In this document: one piece after another, positions 1 to 8,866 of the stretch
How the letters are laid out: each line of letters begins with the position of its first letter
How positions within the stretch are numbered: the stretch's first letter is position 1
NCBI GenBank assembly: GCA_964631295.1
Contig: CAZVXI010000031.1
Coordinates: 1-26,529, forward strand
Source: CAZVXI01 sp964631295
GTDB lineage: Bacteria; Planctomycetota; Phycisphaerae; Phycisphaerales; SM1A02
Direction of reading: 5' to 3'
DNA length: 26,529 bases
Notes under the pieces: generated by a model
What the model was told of the DNA's origin: nothing
Database searches by the model: none
What the model saw: the letters and a program-made list of their open reading frames with translations, nothing else
Position numbers and translations under genes: made by a program

Positions 1-2793
1 GAGATGCTCGGCAACTGGTCGTTCGGCGACTATTTCAAAGCAGAAGCCATCGAATGGGCATGGGATCTGCTCACGAACATCTGGGGGCTCGACAAGGACC
101 GACTCTACGTAACCGTGTTTGCAGGCGATGATGATGATGGCACGCAGCCCGATCTCGAAGCGGAGACCATCTGGAAGCAGCACGTTGCTGAGGATCGCAT
201 CAGCCGGTGGGACAAGAAAGACAACTTCTGGGAGATGGGCGACACCGGGCCGTGCGGGCCGTGCAGCGAGATCCACTACGACGGCCGCAGTGATGCTGAG
301 CGCGGCAAAGTCGATGGTGCCACGCTCGTCAACAAAGACCATCCCGATGTCATCGAGATCTGGAATCTTGTCTTCATCGAGTTCAATCGCGCGAGCGGAA
401 AGCTCACAGCGCTGCCCAGCAAGCATGTAGACACGGGCATGGGCCTTGAGCGCATCGCGCGCGTACTGCAGGGCAAGACGAGTAACTATGACATCGACAT
501 CTGGCAGCCGATCTTCAAGGCGATCAAAGATCACACGGGCGCGCATCCGTACCAGGGCAAGCTCGATGATCAGGTCGACACGGCTTACCGAGTGATTGCA
601 GACCACGCGCGATGCCTGACGGTGGCGATCACCGATGGTGCCCGCCCGAGCAACGAAGGGCGCGGCTACGTCTTGCGGCGGATCCTGCGAAGGGCCGTGC
701 GCGTTGCACACCAGACATTGAAGATCGACGGCACGATCCTCAGCGACATCGTCCCCGCGGTCGTCGAATCGCTCGGCGATGCGTTCCCGGAGTTGCGCAA
801 GAACCCCGGGCATGTCGCAGAGATCATCCGCGAGGAGGAGCAGAGCTTTCTGCGCACGCTGGACGGTGGCACGAGGCATTTCGCTACGGCGACCACGCAT
901 GCGATTAGTTTTGCGTGTTCACAGGGATATGTCAGATCTTCGCTGATGGATTCCGACTCCGATTTGGTCATTGGGTTCTATTGGGAACACTTTGATGATG
1001 GCTTGTGGCCAATGTTTAGTGCTGAGTCAACCAAGCACCCGGAGCTCAATTCCACGGTACATTTCAACGAACTCACGGCAGAGTGGATATTGCGCTACTT
1101 CGAGACTCCACCAATGGTCCGAGCTGAGGATGCCTTCAAACTCCATGACACGTACGGGTTCCCGATCGACCTCACGCGCATCATGGCGGAGGAACGCGGG
1201 ATGGCGGTCGATGAAGCAGGGTATGAGAAACTCATGCAGGATGCTCGCGAACGCTCGCGCGGGGGCGGCGGGACCGATGCCGAGGGCGAACTCAACTTCG
1301 ATCTGCCGCCGGAAGCCATCGCGAAGCTCAAGAACCTGCAAATCAAGCCGACCGATGATCGCGACAAGTATCACGGCCGGCCGATCGGCGCAGATGTCAA
1401 GGCCATCTGGAACGGCCACGACTTCGACAATCGCACAGCGCTCGGTGCACGAACTGCGATCATTCTTGATCGCACCAACTTCTACGCGGAGCAGGGGGGG
1501 CAGGTCGGCGATATGGGCGAACTGCTCACCGAGTGGGACCCGGGCCAGCTCGCCACGCGCGGGTTCAGCGATACCGGCCGCACCGGCGGATGCACATTCC
1601 AGATTGAAGACACCGTCGTCAGTGGCGGCTATGTGCTGCATGTCGGGATCGCGACGGATGACACACTGATGGTCGGCAATCAGGTCTGGTGCAATGTTGA
1701 TCACGACCGACGCCAGGCGATTCGTGCCAACCATACGGCAACGCATGCGCTGAACTTTGCGCTGCGCAAGGTGATCGGGGAGGATGTCGACCAGCGCGGC
1801 TCGCTCGTCGCGCCGGATCGGTTGCGATTTGACTACAGCCATGGCTTCGCGCTCAACAGCGTGCATATCCAGCAGATTCAACAGATCGTGACCAATATGA
1901 TTGGTGAAGCCCTCACCGTGCATGCGGACTACGCGCCGCTGGAGAAAGCAAAGACGATCACAGGCCTGCGTGCCGTCTTCGGCGAGAAGTATCCTGACCC
2001 GGTGCGCGTTGTCAGCATCGGCCCGACCGTTGATGAACTGCTTGCGAACCCGGCTGATGAAAAGTGGGCCAACTACTCCATCGAGTTCTGCGGCGGGTCG
2101 CATCTTGATTCGACCGAGCAGGCAAACAGGTTTGTGATTGTCAGCGACCAGGCGCTCGCAGCAGGCGTCCGGCGCATCATCGCGCTGACGGGCGTTGCGG
2201 CAATGGCGGCTGAAAAGGCCGGCACAGAACTGATTGATCAACTCGAGTACGCGGCAGCAGGCGATGATGAAACACTTGCAGGCGCACATGATGAAGTCTC
2301 ACGCCGGGTTGACGAACTCACCGTGCCGTACGTGATGAAGTACGACATCAAACGCCGGCTGGAAGAACTGCGCGACCGCGTGAAGAAGCACCACAAGAGC
2401 CAGCAGGCGGAGACTCGCGATGAGGCAGTAAAGCAGGCGCGGCGTATTGCAGAACAAGCCGAGGGTGAGGTGCTCTGCGATATCATTTTCAATGCAGACA
2501 AGGATGCACTGCTCGCGGCGCTCGATGCGATCAAGGCGAAGCGCCCCGAGGCAGCGGCGCTGCTGCTGACGCCGAACGAAGATGAAGGCAAGGTGATCAT
2601 CGTGTCAGCCGTGCCAAAGCCGCTCATCGAGCGCGGACTCAAAGCAGGCGACTGGGTGCGCGAGGCCGCCAAGGCGTGCGGCGGAAATGGGGGCGGCCGG
2701 CCCGACTCGGCGCAGGCTGGCGGGAAGGAGCCGCACAAGGTCGATGAAGCGCTCGCGGCCGCGCTCACGTTCGGGCGCAATGCGCTCTCGTGA
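1..2793 (+). CDS. alaS: Alanyl-tRNA synthetase (5' end cut by window edge)
   Basis: Charges tRNA-Ala with alanine in the cytoplasm and clears mischarged Ser/Gly through its own editing domain. The visible part (about 930 residues, counted from the Met at base 4) opens inside the class II catalytic core with 'MLGNWSFGDYFK', so the true start lies before base 1. The editing domain shows 'AEQGGQVGD' (about 495-503), the zinc motif HTATH (577-581) and CGGSH (696-700). The C-Ala domain ends the protein with 'GGGRPDSAQAGGKEP'. All key zinc ligands are present, so it should be active. Oddity: between 'RTLDGGTRHFATA' and 'VRAEDAFKLHDTYGFP' (residues about 297-371) there are some 60-65 more residues than I expect for the family, in lower-GC DNA. 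The reading frame stays open through it. Confidence 0.97.
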   Translation, partial: EMLGNWSFGDYFKAEAIEWAWDLLTNIWGLDKDRLYVTVFAGDDDDGTQPDLEAETIWKQHVAEDRISRWDKKDNFWEMGDTGPCGPCSEIHYDGRSDAERGKVDGATLVNKDHPDVIEIWNLVFIEFNRASGKLTALPSKHVDTGMGLERIARVLQGKTSNYDIDIWQPIFKAIKDHTGAHPYQGKLDDQVDTAYRVIADHARCLTVAITDGARPSNEGRGYVLRRILRRAVRVAHQTLKIDGTILSDIVPAVVESLGDAFPELRKNPGHVAEIIREEEQSFLRTLDGGTRHFATATTHAISFACSQGYVRSSLMDSDSDLVIGFYWEHFDDGLWPMFSAESTKHPELNSTVHFNELTAEWILRYFETPPMVRAEDAFKLHDTYGFPIDLTRIMAEERGMAVDEAGYEKLMQDARERSRGGGGTDAEGELNFDLPPEAIAKLKNLQIKPTDDRDKYHGRPIGADVKAIWNGHDFDNRTALGARTAIILDRTNFYAEQGGQVGDMGELLTEWDPGQLATRGFSDTGRTGGCTFQIEDTVVSGGYVLHVGIATDDTLMVGNQVWCNVDHDRRQAIRANHTATHALNFALRKVIGEDVDQRGSLVAPDRLRFDYSHGFALNSVHIQQIQQIVTNMIGEALTVHADYAPLEKAKTITGLRAVFGEKYPDPVRVVSIGPTVDELLANPADEKWANYSIEFCGGSHLDSTEQANRFVIVSDQALAAGVRRIIALTGVAAMAAEKAGTELIDQLEYAAAGDDETLAGAHDEVSRRVDELTVPYVMKYDIKRRLEELRDRVKKHHKSQQAETRDEAVKQARRIAEQAEGEVLCDIIFNADKDALLAALDAIKAKRPEAAALLLTPNEDEGKVIIVSAVPKPLIERGLKAGDWVREAAKACGGNGGGRPDSAQAGGKEPHKVDEALAAALTFGRNALS

Positions 2794-2851
2794 GTTTCGA
2801 CACTCACTTGCCAATGAAGGTGCTGCGTCGCACGCGGCGTTTGGAGGTTTG

Positions 2852-3271
2852 ATGACTGATCCACAAGATCGCATGGTGGAGGGCGAAGACGAGGCACGCG
2901 ATGAGGCGGAGAACCTCCCTGCGGTCACAAACGACGTCGACCCGCAACAGGTGCGGCATTTCGTTTCGGAGATCAAATCCGCGGAGCAACAGGTCGGCGA
3001 ACACATTGTCGCTGCTCTGCAGGATCCGCAGACGGTCGCAGTGGTGACGACAGTCGTCATCGGCCAGGATGCGAAACAACGCATCGTGTCGGCAGGTCTT
3101 GATCCGCAGATGATGTCGCAGATTCAGCACATCCTCGCGCAAGCAGAAAAAGAACGACAAGAAGAAGTCCCGTGTGTCGGCTTTCACTGCTATCTGAAGA
3201 AGCGTGATGAAACCGAGCCAGCGAACGCAGCTCAGGAATCACCCGAGCAATCGCAGCCAGAAAATGAGTGA
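2852..3271 (+). CDS. Uncharacterised small acidic protein
   Basis: A 139-residue protein of unknown function starting 58 bases after alaS. The ATG at 2852 was chosen because GGAGG (2843-2847) lies four bases before it; upstream in-frame Met codons fall inside alaS. The N-terminus (1-30) and C-terminus (about 115-139) are acidic and probably disordered. The middle (35-110) looks like an amphipathic helical domain. It is followed by 'EEVPCVGFHCYLKKR', with two cysteines spaced CxxxxC. There is no signal peptide or membrane segment, so it is probably cytoplasmic and may share a transcript with alaS. It ends only six bases from the convergent lipoprotein gene. I do not recognise a family. The start is well supported, the function is unknown. 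Confidence 0.8.
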   Translation: MTDPQDRMVEGEDEARDEAENLPAVTNDVDPQQVRHFVSEIKSAEQQVGEHIVAALQDPQTVAVVTTVVIGQDAKQRIVSAGLDPQMMSQIQHILAQAEKERQEEVPCVGFHCYLKKRDETEPANAAQESPEQSQPENE

Positions 3272-3277
3272 GACACG

Positions 3278-3685
3278 TCACGGCCCGATGCGCGCTTCCA
3301 GTGTTGCGCCGTCGATCTCGCGGAACTCGGAATCGTGCATCCACTGCGTCCATGATCCCGGAGGAACCGGATCGCGGACTTCCAGCCGCAGCGGCAGGTG
3401 CCGCCCACTGATGACATACACGGCTGCGGGGAAGGTCATGCGATTGAACGACGCGATACCCTCTGCACTCGTCACGCCGCGGACATTCTCGCCCGGTGAG
3501 AGTTGCCAGTGCGGCCAGATCGGCAGGAAGAAGCCCAGGCCATCGATCCGCACGAGCGCATCGGCAACAGGCTGGCCGGTCAACCGATCTCGCACCTCTA
3601 CCATCATCGAGCCGCGCGTTGTGCAGCCGGCAACGACAACACACATCATGGCAACGTACAACGATGTTAGCTTTCGGCACGGCAT
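3278..3685 (-). CDS. Small lipoprotein, carboxypeptidase-regulatory-like
   Basis: A 135-residue predicted lipoprotein. The N-terminus 'MPCRKLTSLYVAMMCVVVAGC' has a basic start, a hydrophobic core and a lipobox VAGC with the lipidated Cys at 21. The mature part 'VEVRDRLTGQPVADALVRIDG' and 'VTSAEGIASFNRM' resembles the beta-sandwich of carboxypeptidase regulatory-like domains, in which a decorated surface protein carries small Ig-like folds. The frame stays open upstream, with alternative starts at 3712 (ATG) and 3718 (GTG); I chose 3685 because it gives a normal-length signal peptide. No Shine-Dalgarno site is clear for any of them. It is convergent with the preceding plus-strand gene and divergent from the next one, so it is transcribed alone. 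Specific function is unknown. Confidence 0.75.
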   Translation of the reverse strand: MPCRKLTSLYVAMMCVVVAGCTTRGSMMVEVRDRLTGQPVADALVRIDGLGFFLPIWPHWQLSPGENVRGVTSAEGIASFNRMTFPAAVYVISGRHLPLRLEVRDPVPPGSWTQWMHDSEFREIDGATLEARIGP

Positions 3686-3754
3686 GCAGGCACTATATCG
3701 CCGTTCATCCATTCTCACATCAGAGTGGCAAGCCAGCCTGCGTTGACGCGTTCA

Positions 3755-4336
3755 ATGAGTGAAATGGCGATGAAGCCAGACCAGGTTGGGTCCGTGCATG
3801 ATCTCTCGTCAGCGATCGAAGCGAACTGCCCCCGGTGCGGCTACGACCTCCGCGCGACAATCACGCTCAGCGGTGTCCGCTGCCCCGAGTGTGGTGCCCG
3901 GCTGCCGTTCGATGTGCTCCGCCATCACAGCCCAGTGGTCGCGGCCAAGCGCCGAGCGCGATGGCTGGCCGTGATCGTCTTCGGCAGCATCGTTGTTCTT
4001 GGCGGGCTGCTCATCGCTTTGAACGGTCCGCCGCAGCGAGTGTGGCTGGCAGTGGCCCATCCAGCCCTGGCTCTGCTCGCAGGCGGGGGCATCGCGACAT
4101 TGCTGATCATTGCGATTCCCCGTTTCGGGAGTTATCGGCCGGACTATCGCATGCGGGCTCTGTTGCTCACGCCGGTGTCACTCGTGACGGCAATCCTGCT
4201 GTATCGCAACCATGGTTGGGTGCTGGCAGGAATCTGCGCATTCTCTGCGCTGTTCGCTCTGGGCATGATCGCGTGGCGGAAGGCATGGGCGGAGCGGGCA
4301 ATCCGGGCAATACGCCGACGATTCGCACGTGGTTGA
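3755..4336 (+). CDS. Zinc-ribbon integral membrane protein
   Basis: A 193-residue protein with an N-terminal zinc ribbon and a membrane domain. 'CPRCGYDLR' (C25, C28) and 'CPECG' (C43, C46) form a four-cysteine metal site, a pattern very common in planctomycete membrane proteins. Four hydrophobic segments follow at about 70-89, 96-121, 134-150 and 156-173, and the C-terminus is strongly basic (about 175-193). The ribbon probably faces the cytoplasm. The start is uncertain: GTG at 3725 and ATGs at 3755, 3764 and 3770 are all in frame and none has a convincing Shine-Dalgarno site. It ends 51 bases before ftsK on the same strand, so the two may be cotranscribed. Function is unknown. Confidence 0.78.
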   Translation: MSEMAMKPDQVGSVHDLSSAIEANCPRCGYDLRATITLSGVRCPECGARLPFDVLRHHSPVVAAKRRARWLAVIVFGSIVVLGGLLIALNGPPQRVWLAVAHPALALLAGGGIATLLIIAIPRFGSYRPDYRMRALLLTPVSLVTAILLYRNHGWVLAGICAFSALFALGMIAWRKAWAERAIRAIRRRFARG

Positions 4337-4387
4337 TGGCGCGAAACTTACCCGGCAACGGACGGTTCGGCCGATACCTCAGACGCT

Positions 4388-7141
4388 ATGTCTACCAAGG
4401 GTGTTCGTGCGCGCAACAAGAAGAAGGCCGAGCTGGAAACGCTCCCCCCGGCGTCAATCGCGAGACGCATCGGCTGGGTGCTGTGCCTCGGGCTCTGGGG
4501 CTTCATGGTCGTCGCGCTGGCGAGTTTTGATTCAGCGGACGCGCCATCGCATGCCGTGGCGGTCCACAACCAGCCCGCTGCGAATCTCTGTGGGGCGGTC
4601 GGAGCATTCATTGCCTACCACGCGTATCACGTGATCGGCATCGGTATGTGGGTGCTCATCGCATTTGCCGCCGGCGCTCTCGTCGTCACCGTGACTGGCC
4701 GGGCAATCACACATCCACTGGTGCGCACGGTGGGTGTGGTTTTCATCGCATTGACGATATCGGCGATGCACCAACTTCTCCTGCCGAACGCTGGCCCGCT
4801 GCCGGGTGCGCGGGCGGGGCTTATCGCGTTTGTCGTCGATCTCGAACTGGCAAGCCGTTTCAGCACGATCGGCACGCTGATGATTCTGATTGCATCACTG
4901 GCGGTGGGCGCGATCGTCGCGGTGGATCGACTGGTTCTCGCATTGCCGCGTGCAGTGCTGGCTGCGCTCGTGTACGCACGCGAGCACAATCCGCTCGTGC
5001 TGATCGACATTCGCGCGCTGCTTCGTCGGCCGGAACTCGCAGCCGCGGGTGCTGGCAGGAAAGTCGCGCGATCTGGCAAGAACGACGGCTCACGCAAGGG
5101 CAAAGGCCTGTTCAACGATGCCATCGACCCGGATGCCGGCGGGCTCGGCGGGACAGAAGCGTTCGACCCCGATGAAGAGTGGGAGTACGAAGATGAGGAG
5201 GATGAAGACTGGGAATACGTCGATGAAGATGACCCCGAAGGCGAGTACGAGGATGACGAAGAGAACGAATACGAAGATGAAGAAGATGGCGAGTGGGAGT
5301 ACGAGGATGAAGAGGACGAGACGGACGAACAGGAAGTTCCAGTCACAACGAAGCCGCGCCTGACCGCCGAGGAACTGCGTCAGAAGATCGCCAGACTCCC
5401 GTTGCGCATGGGCAGCCATGAGACAGCGATCGCGCGTGATGAGGACATCCCGCGTGAGGAAAACTTCGAAGGCTACCAGTTTCCGACGCTTGAACTGCTC
5501 GAAGATCCTGAATCCAACTTCTCAGAGAAGATGGAAGCGATCGTGCGCGATCAGGCTCAGCAACTCGAAGAATCGCTGCAAACCTATGGGATTGACGGCG
5601 AAGTTGCCGGCATCGAATCAGGCCCGACTGTCACGCTGTTTTCCGTGCAACTCGCGCCTGGAACGAAGGTCGCCAAGGTCAGCGCGATTGCCAGCGACGT
5701 AGCGCGCTCGCTCAAAGCTCAGAATATCCGCATCGTGCCCAACATGAAGGGCAAGACCACGATTGGCATTGAGGTTCCGAACCTCAAGAAGGAGAAGGTC
5801 CGCCTCAAGGAACTGATGTCCGGCGGGCACGCTGCGGACATGCGATTGCCGATGTTCCTCGGCAAGGATGCTTCGGGCGAACCGCTCGTCGCCGACCTCA
5901 CACGCATGCCGCATATGCTGATCGCCGGCACGACCGGCTCGGGCAAGAGTGTGTGCATGAACACGATCATCATGAGTTGGCTGTACACCAAGCGGCCTGA
6001 TGAACTCAAACTCGTGCTCGTTGACCCGAAGATGGTTGAACTCAGTCAGTTCGGCGACATCCCGCATCTGATGTGCCCGGTGGTGACAGAGATGGGCCGT
6101 GCTGCGGCGATTCTCGAGTGGGCTGTCAACAAAATGGAGGAGCGTTACGAACTGCTCAAGGAAGCATGCGTGCGCGACATCGCCTCATACAACGAGCTTG
6201 GCGAGGAAGACCTCGTTTCCATCTTCGAGCCGGAAAGCGAAGAGGAGAAAGCACGCATCCCCAAGAAGCTGCCGTACATGGTTTTCGTGATCGATGAACT
6301 GGCGGACCTCATTCTCACAAACAAAGAGGTCGAGCATTCGATCGTTCGCATCGCGCAGAAAGCCCGCGCGGTTGGCATTCACCTGATTCTCGCGACGCAG
6401 AGGCCTCAGGCAAACGTGGTGACTGGTCTGATCAAATCAAACATGCCATGCCGCATATCGTTCAAAGTGGCGTCCGGGATGGACAGCCGCATCGTGCTCG
6501 ACCAGAAAGGCGCGGAACTGTTGCTCGGGCAAGGCGACATGATGTTCCTCGCGCCTTCATCACCCGAGATCATTCGTTCGCAGGGGACGCTGGTCGCGGA
6601 TGGTGAGATTCGCAAGGTCGCCAGGTTCCTCAGGGATGTCGCAGGCCCGACGTTCGAGCGATCGCTCATCGCGATACGACCGGCTGGCTCGGAAGACACC
6701 GATGCAGGGCTTGGCAAGATCGACGAACGCGACCCGCTGTTTGATCAGGCCGTGGAAATCATGATCGAAACCGGGCGGGGCAGTGTGTCGCTGTTGCAGC
6801 GTCGCCTTTCAATCGGCTACAGCCGCGCATCGCGCCTCGTCGATCAGATGGGGCAGGCAGGCATCCTCGGCGACCACCGCGGCTCAGTTGCGCGCGATGT
6901 CATCATCACCATGGAAGACTGGTTGCGTATGAAGGCGCTTGAAGAAGGCGGCGACTTCGACGATGACCACAGCGGTGATGTGGCTGAGATTGAGACCACA
7001 CTCGGCAAGAAACCCAAAGCTGTCACCAACCCCAGCAAGCCGCCATTCGAGACCGATCTGAGCGATGAACTCGAAGATGACCTCGATGCCAGCGATTCAA
7101 GCGGTGTCCCCGCAGAGTTTGGCGACGAGTACCTCGAGTGA
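4388..7141 (+). CDS. ftsK: FtsK/SpoIIIE-family DNA translocase
   Basis: A 917-residue septal DNA pump that moves chromosome termini through the closing division site. The N-terminus has four hydrophobic segments (about 28-46, 84-102, 112-131, 160-180) that anchor it in the inner membrane. An unusual acidic linker (259-317) follows. The motor then runs to about 760, with Walker A 'GTTGSGKS' (514-521), Walker B 'MVFVIDELADL' (631-641) and 'ILATQRPQANVVTGLIKSN'. The C-terminal gamma winged helix (about 785-845, 'GSVSLLQRRLSIGYSRASRL') is the domain that in studied FtsK proteins reads KOPS polarity sites. Length is typical for a four-helix FtsK. The ATG at 4388 has no Shine-Dalgarno site. The C-terminal tail after 850 is acidic and probably disordered. 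Confidence 0.97.
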   Translation: MSTKGVRARNKKKAELETLPPASIARRIGWVLCLGLWGFMVVALASFDSADAPSHAVAVHNQPAANLCGAVGAFIAYHAYHVIGIGMWVLIAFAAGALVVTVTGRAITHPLVRTVGVVFIALTISAMHQLLLPNAGPLPGARAGLIAFVVDLELASRFSTIGTLMILIASLAVGAIVAVDRLVLALPRAVLAALVYAREHNPLVLIDIRALLRRPELAAAGAGRKVARSGKNDGSRKGKGLFNDAIDPDAGGLGGTEAFDPDEEWEYEDEEDEDWEYVDEDDPEGEYEDDEENEYEDEEDGEWEYEDEEDETDEQEVPVTTKPRLTAEELRQKIARLPLRMGSHETAIARDEDIPREENFEGYQFPTLELLEDPESNFSEKMEAIVRDQAQQLEESLQTYGIDGEVAGIESGPTVTLFSVQLAPGTKVAKVSAIASDVARSLKAQNIRIVPNMKGKTTIGIEVPNLKKEKVRLKELMSGGHAADMRLPMFLGKDASGEPLVADLTRMPHMLIAGTTGSGKSVCMNTIIMSWLYTKRPDELKLVLVDPKMVELSQFGDIPHLMCPVVTEMGRAAAILEWAVNKMEERYELLKEACVRDIASYNELGEEDLVSIFEPESEEEKARIPKKLPYMVFVIDELADLILTNKEVEHSIVRIAQKARAVGIHLILATQRPQANVVTGLIKSNMPCRISFKVASGMDSRIVLDQKGAELLLGQGDMMFLAPSSPEIIRSQGTLVADGEIRKVARFLRDVAGPTFERSLIAIRPAGSEDTDAGLGKIDERDPLFDQAVEIMIETGRGSVSLLQRRLSIGYSRASRLVDQMGQAGILGDHRGSVARDVIITMEDWLRMKALEEGGDFDDDHSGDVAEIETTLGKKPKAVTNPSKPPFETDLSDELEDDLDASDSSGVPAEFGDEYLE
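5162..5338 (+). repeat. Low-complexity acidic Trp/Tyr repeat tract within ftsK
   Basis: Codes for residues 259-317 of FtsK. 41 of 59 residues are Asp or Glu. The rest are mainly aromatic: 'WEY' occurs three times, and 'EYEDE' or 'EYEDD' blocks recur. The DNA is an irregular purine-rich repeat of gaa/gag/gat codons with 'tgggagtac' copies, so it is prone to slippage. It sits in the flexible linker between membrane helices and motor. Confidence 0.85.
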
Positions 7142-7431
7142 CGTGATCACTTCGCCGACGGTCGGTGCACCGCACGCAGCGAGTCGGTCTGGATCCCCTC
7201 GAATGCCCGCGCAGGCATCAATCAACTGATTGTTCCATCACGCGGGACCCCGCCGAGGTCGAATCGTCTCTGCATCGGCTTCTCATCACCTCCGCCAGGT
7301 TTGATGCTGACCACCTTCCGACGCATCTGCCGCGATCGCGCCATGGCTGTGAGCAGTTCGCGGTCATCGGGCTGGTGGCGGGACAGGAGGCGGATGCTGC
7401 AGGCATCTCGGCCACCCACTATGATGCCAGC
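7142..7431. other. Intergenic region between ftsK and rmuC
   Basis: About 290 bases without a supportable gene. The rmuC frame is open backwards to 7165, but that extension is a poor N-terminus with no domain or signal sequence. I saw no tRNA, convincing promoter pair or terminator with a T-run. It presumably holds the rmuC promoter. Confidence 0.5.
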
Positions 7432-8796
7432 ATGGACACAGTGATGGCGCTTCTTGGCGGATTGGCAGGTGGCGGCGTGCTCGGCGCGGCGATCATGGCG
7501 ATCTTCGCAGGGCGTTCACGCAGGCAACTGCACCGCGATCACGACATGGCCATCGCTCGAGCAGAGTCGCTTGAAGATCAGTCGCGGCAGGTGCTCGATG
7601 AACTGGCGAGCCTTCGAAGCGAGCTGGCGGACGTCAATAACCGGCGCGAAGTTGCTGAGCGGTCTGTCGCCTCGCAGCAGGAACGAATCGCAGCGCTCGA
7701 GCAGGCTGAGCATCGCCTGAAAGAAACGTTTGCACTCACATCATCCGAGGCGCTCAAGGCATCGAATGAGCAGTTTTTGTCGCTCGCGCAGGAACGCTTT
7801 GGCAAGCTGATGGAGCAGGCAAAGGGCGATGCGCAACAGCGACACCAGGCAATTGACAATCTCGTCAAGCCGGTACGCGAACTGCTCCAGAAACACGGCG
7901 ATGCAATCACCGAAATCGAGAAGAACCGCGCAACTGCATACAAGCAACTGGAAGTTCAGATCAAGCAGATTGCTGATTCGCACGACAAACTCAACACGCA
8001 GACGAATCGACTTGTGTCCGCCCTGCGCCGCCCGGAAGCACGAGGCCAGTGGGGCGAGATGCAGTTGCGCAATGCCGTCGAACTTGCCGGCATGACAAAA
8101 CACTGCGACTTCCATGAACAGCCGCAGACTGATGATCCTGACACGCGCGATCGCCCGGACATGATCGTGCACATGCCCGGTGGCGGCGTGATTGTCGTTG
8201 ATGCGAAGGTCGCACTCGATGCCTACCTCGATGCGATGCAGCCCGATGCGCCGCGCATTGATCTGCTCAAGCGGCATACGGATCAGGTGAAATCCCACTA
8301 TCAGAGACTTGCGACAAAACAGTATTGGAACCAGTTTGACCGCACACCCAAGCTGGTGGTGATGTTCATGCCGCTGGAATCTGCACTCGTCGCAGCACTT
8401 GAGCATCGACCGGAAATGCACTCAGACGCGATGGCGAATAATGTGCTGATCGCCACGCCGACGCTGCTGATTGCGCTGCTGCGCGCGGTCGCATATGGCT
8501 GGCAGCAGGAGAGCGTCGCGGAGAATGCACGCGCGATCGCGCAGACCGGGCGCGAACTGCACGAACGCATCGGCACGTTCGTCAATCACCTCGGGAAAGT
8601 GGGCGATTCGCTCCAGCGTTCGACCTCTGCCTACAACGCAGCAGTGGGCTCACTGGAGGCACGAGTGATACCGTCAACCCGCAAACTGCGCGAACTTGGT
8701 GCAACAAACGACGATGAGCACGAACCGCCACGCATCCTCGATGTCACGCCGCGCTCACTGGCTGAGCGTCGTAATGAAGAAATCACGGGAAATTGA
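7432..8796 (+). CDS. rmuC: RmuC-family DNA recombination protein
   Basis: A 454-residue RmuC homologue. In E. coli, RmuC limits inversion at short inverted repeats, and the family is thought to carry a restriction-nuclease-like fold. The N-terminus (about 1-27, 'MDTVMALLGGLAGGGVLG') is a membrane anchor. A long coiled coil runs from about 33 to 200 with many Ala/Glu/Arg heptads. The conserved RmuC core starts at 'LRRPEARGQWGEMQLRNA' and contains 'RPDMIVHMPGGG' and 'VVDAKVALDAYLDAM', where the D-x-K looks like a nuclease-type motif. The start at 7432 was chosen because it puts the transmembrane segment at the N-terminus and gives the usual family length; the open frame extends 89 codons further up without sense. 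It follows ftsK on the same strand. Confidence 0.93.
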   Translation: MDTVMALLGGLAGGGVLGAAIMAIFAGRSRRQLHRDHDMAIARAESLEDQSRQVLDELASLRSELADVNNRREVAERSVASQQERIAALEQAEHRLKETFALTSSEALKASNEQFLSLAQERFGKLMEQAKGDAQQRHQAIDNLVKPVRELLQKHGDAITEIEKNRATAYKQLEVQIKQIADSHDKLNTQTNRLVSALRRPEARGQWGEMQLRNAVELAGMTKHCDFHEQPQTDDPDTRDRPDMIVHMPGGGVIVVDAKVALDAYLDAMQPDAPRIDLLKRHTDQVKSHYQRLATKQYWNQFDRTPKLVVMFMPLESALVAALEHRPEMHSDAMANNVLIATPTLLIALLRAVAYGWQQESVAENARAIAQTGRELHERIGTFVNHLGKVGDSLQRSTSAYNAAVGSLEARVIPSTRKLRELGATNDDEHEPPRILDVTPRSLAERRNEEITGN

Positions 8797-8807
8797 CCAC
8801 GTAGTCA

Positions 8808-8836
8808 TTGCCAGTGAACATGGTGCTCTGCATAAT
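8808..8836 (+). promoter_or_regulatory. Sigma-70-like promoter of the sugar dehydrogenase gene
   Basis: A -35 box TTGCCA (8808-8813) and a -10 box CATAAT (8831-8836) are separated by exactly 17 bases. Each box differs from consensus at one position. Transcription would start near 8843, leaving a leader of about 24 bases that contains AAAGGAG (8855-8861), five bases before the ATG at 8867. Confidence 0.6.
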
Positions 8837-8866
8837 TGTTCAAGTATGTTCCGGAAAGGAGTATCC

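Noticed and set aside
892..1116. Intein or intron within alaS
   Set aside because: Too short for an intein, no splice-junction motifs (Cys/Ser start, His-Asn end) and the frame is simply continuous. No flanking target-site duplication was seen either.
1027..2289. 420-codon open frame on the minus strand opposite alaS
   Set aside because: It lies wholly opposite a certain gene, has no domain and is explained by high-GC codon use leaving an antisense frame open.
8793..8836. TTGACC as the -35 box of the dehydrogenase promoter
   Set aside because: It would leave a 32-base spacer to CATAAT; TTGCCA at 8808-8813 gives the ideal 17.
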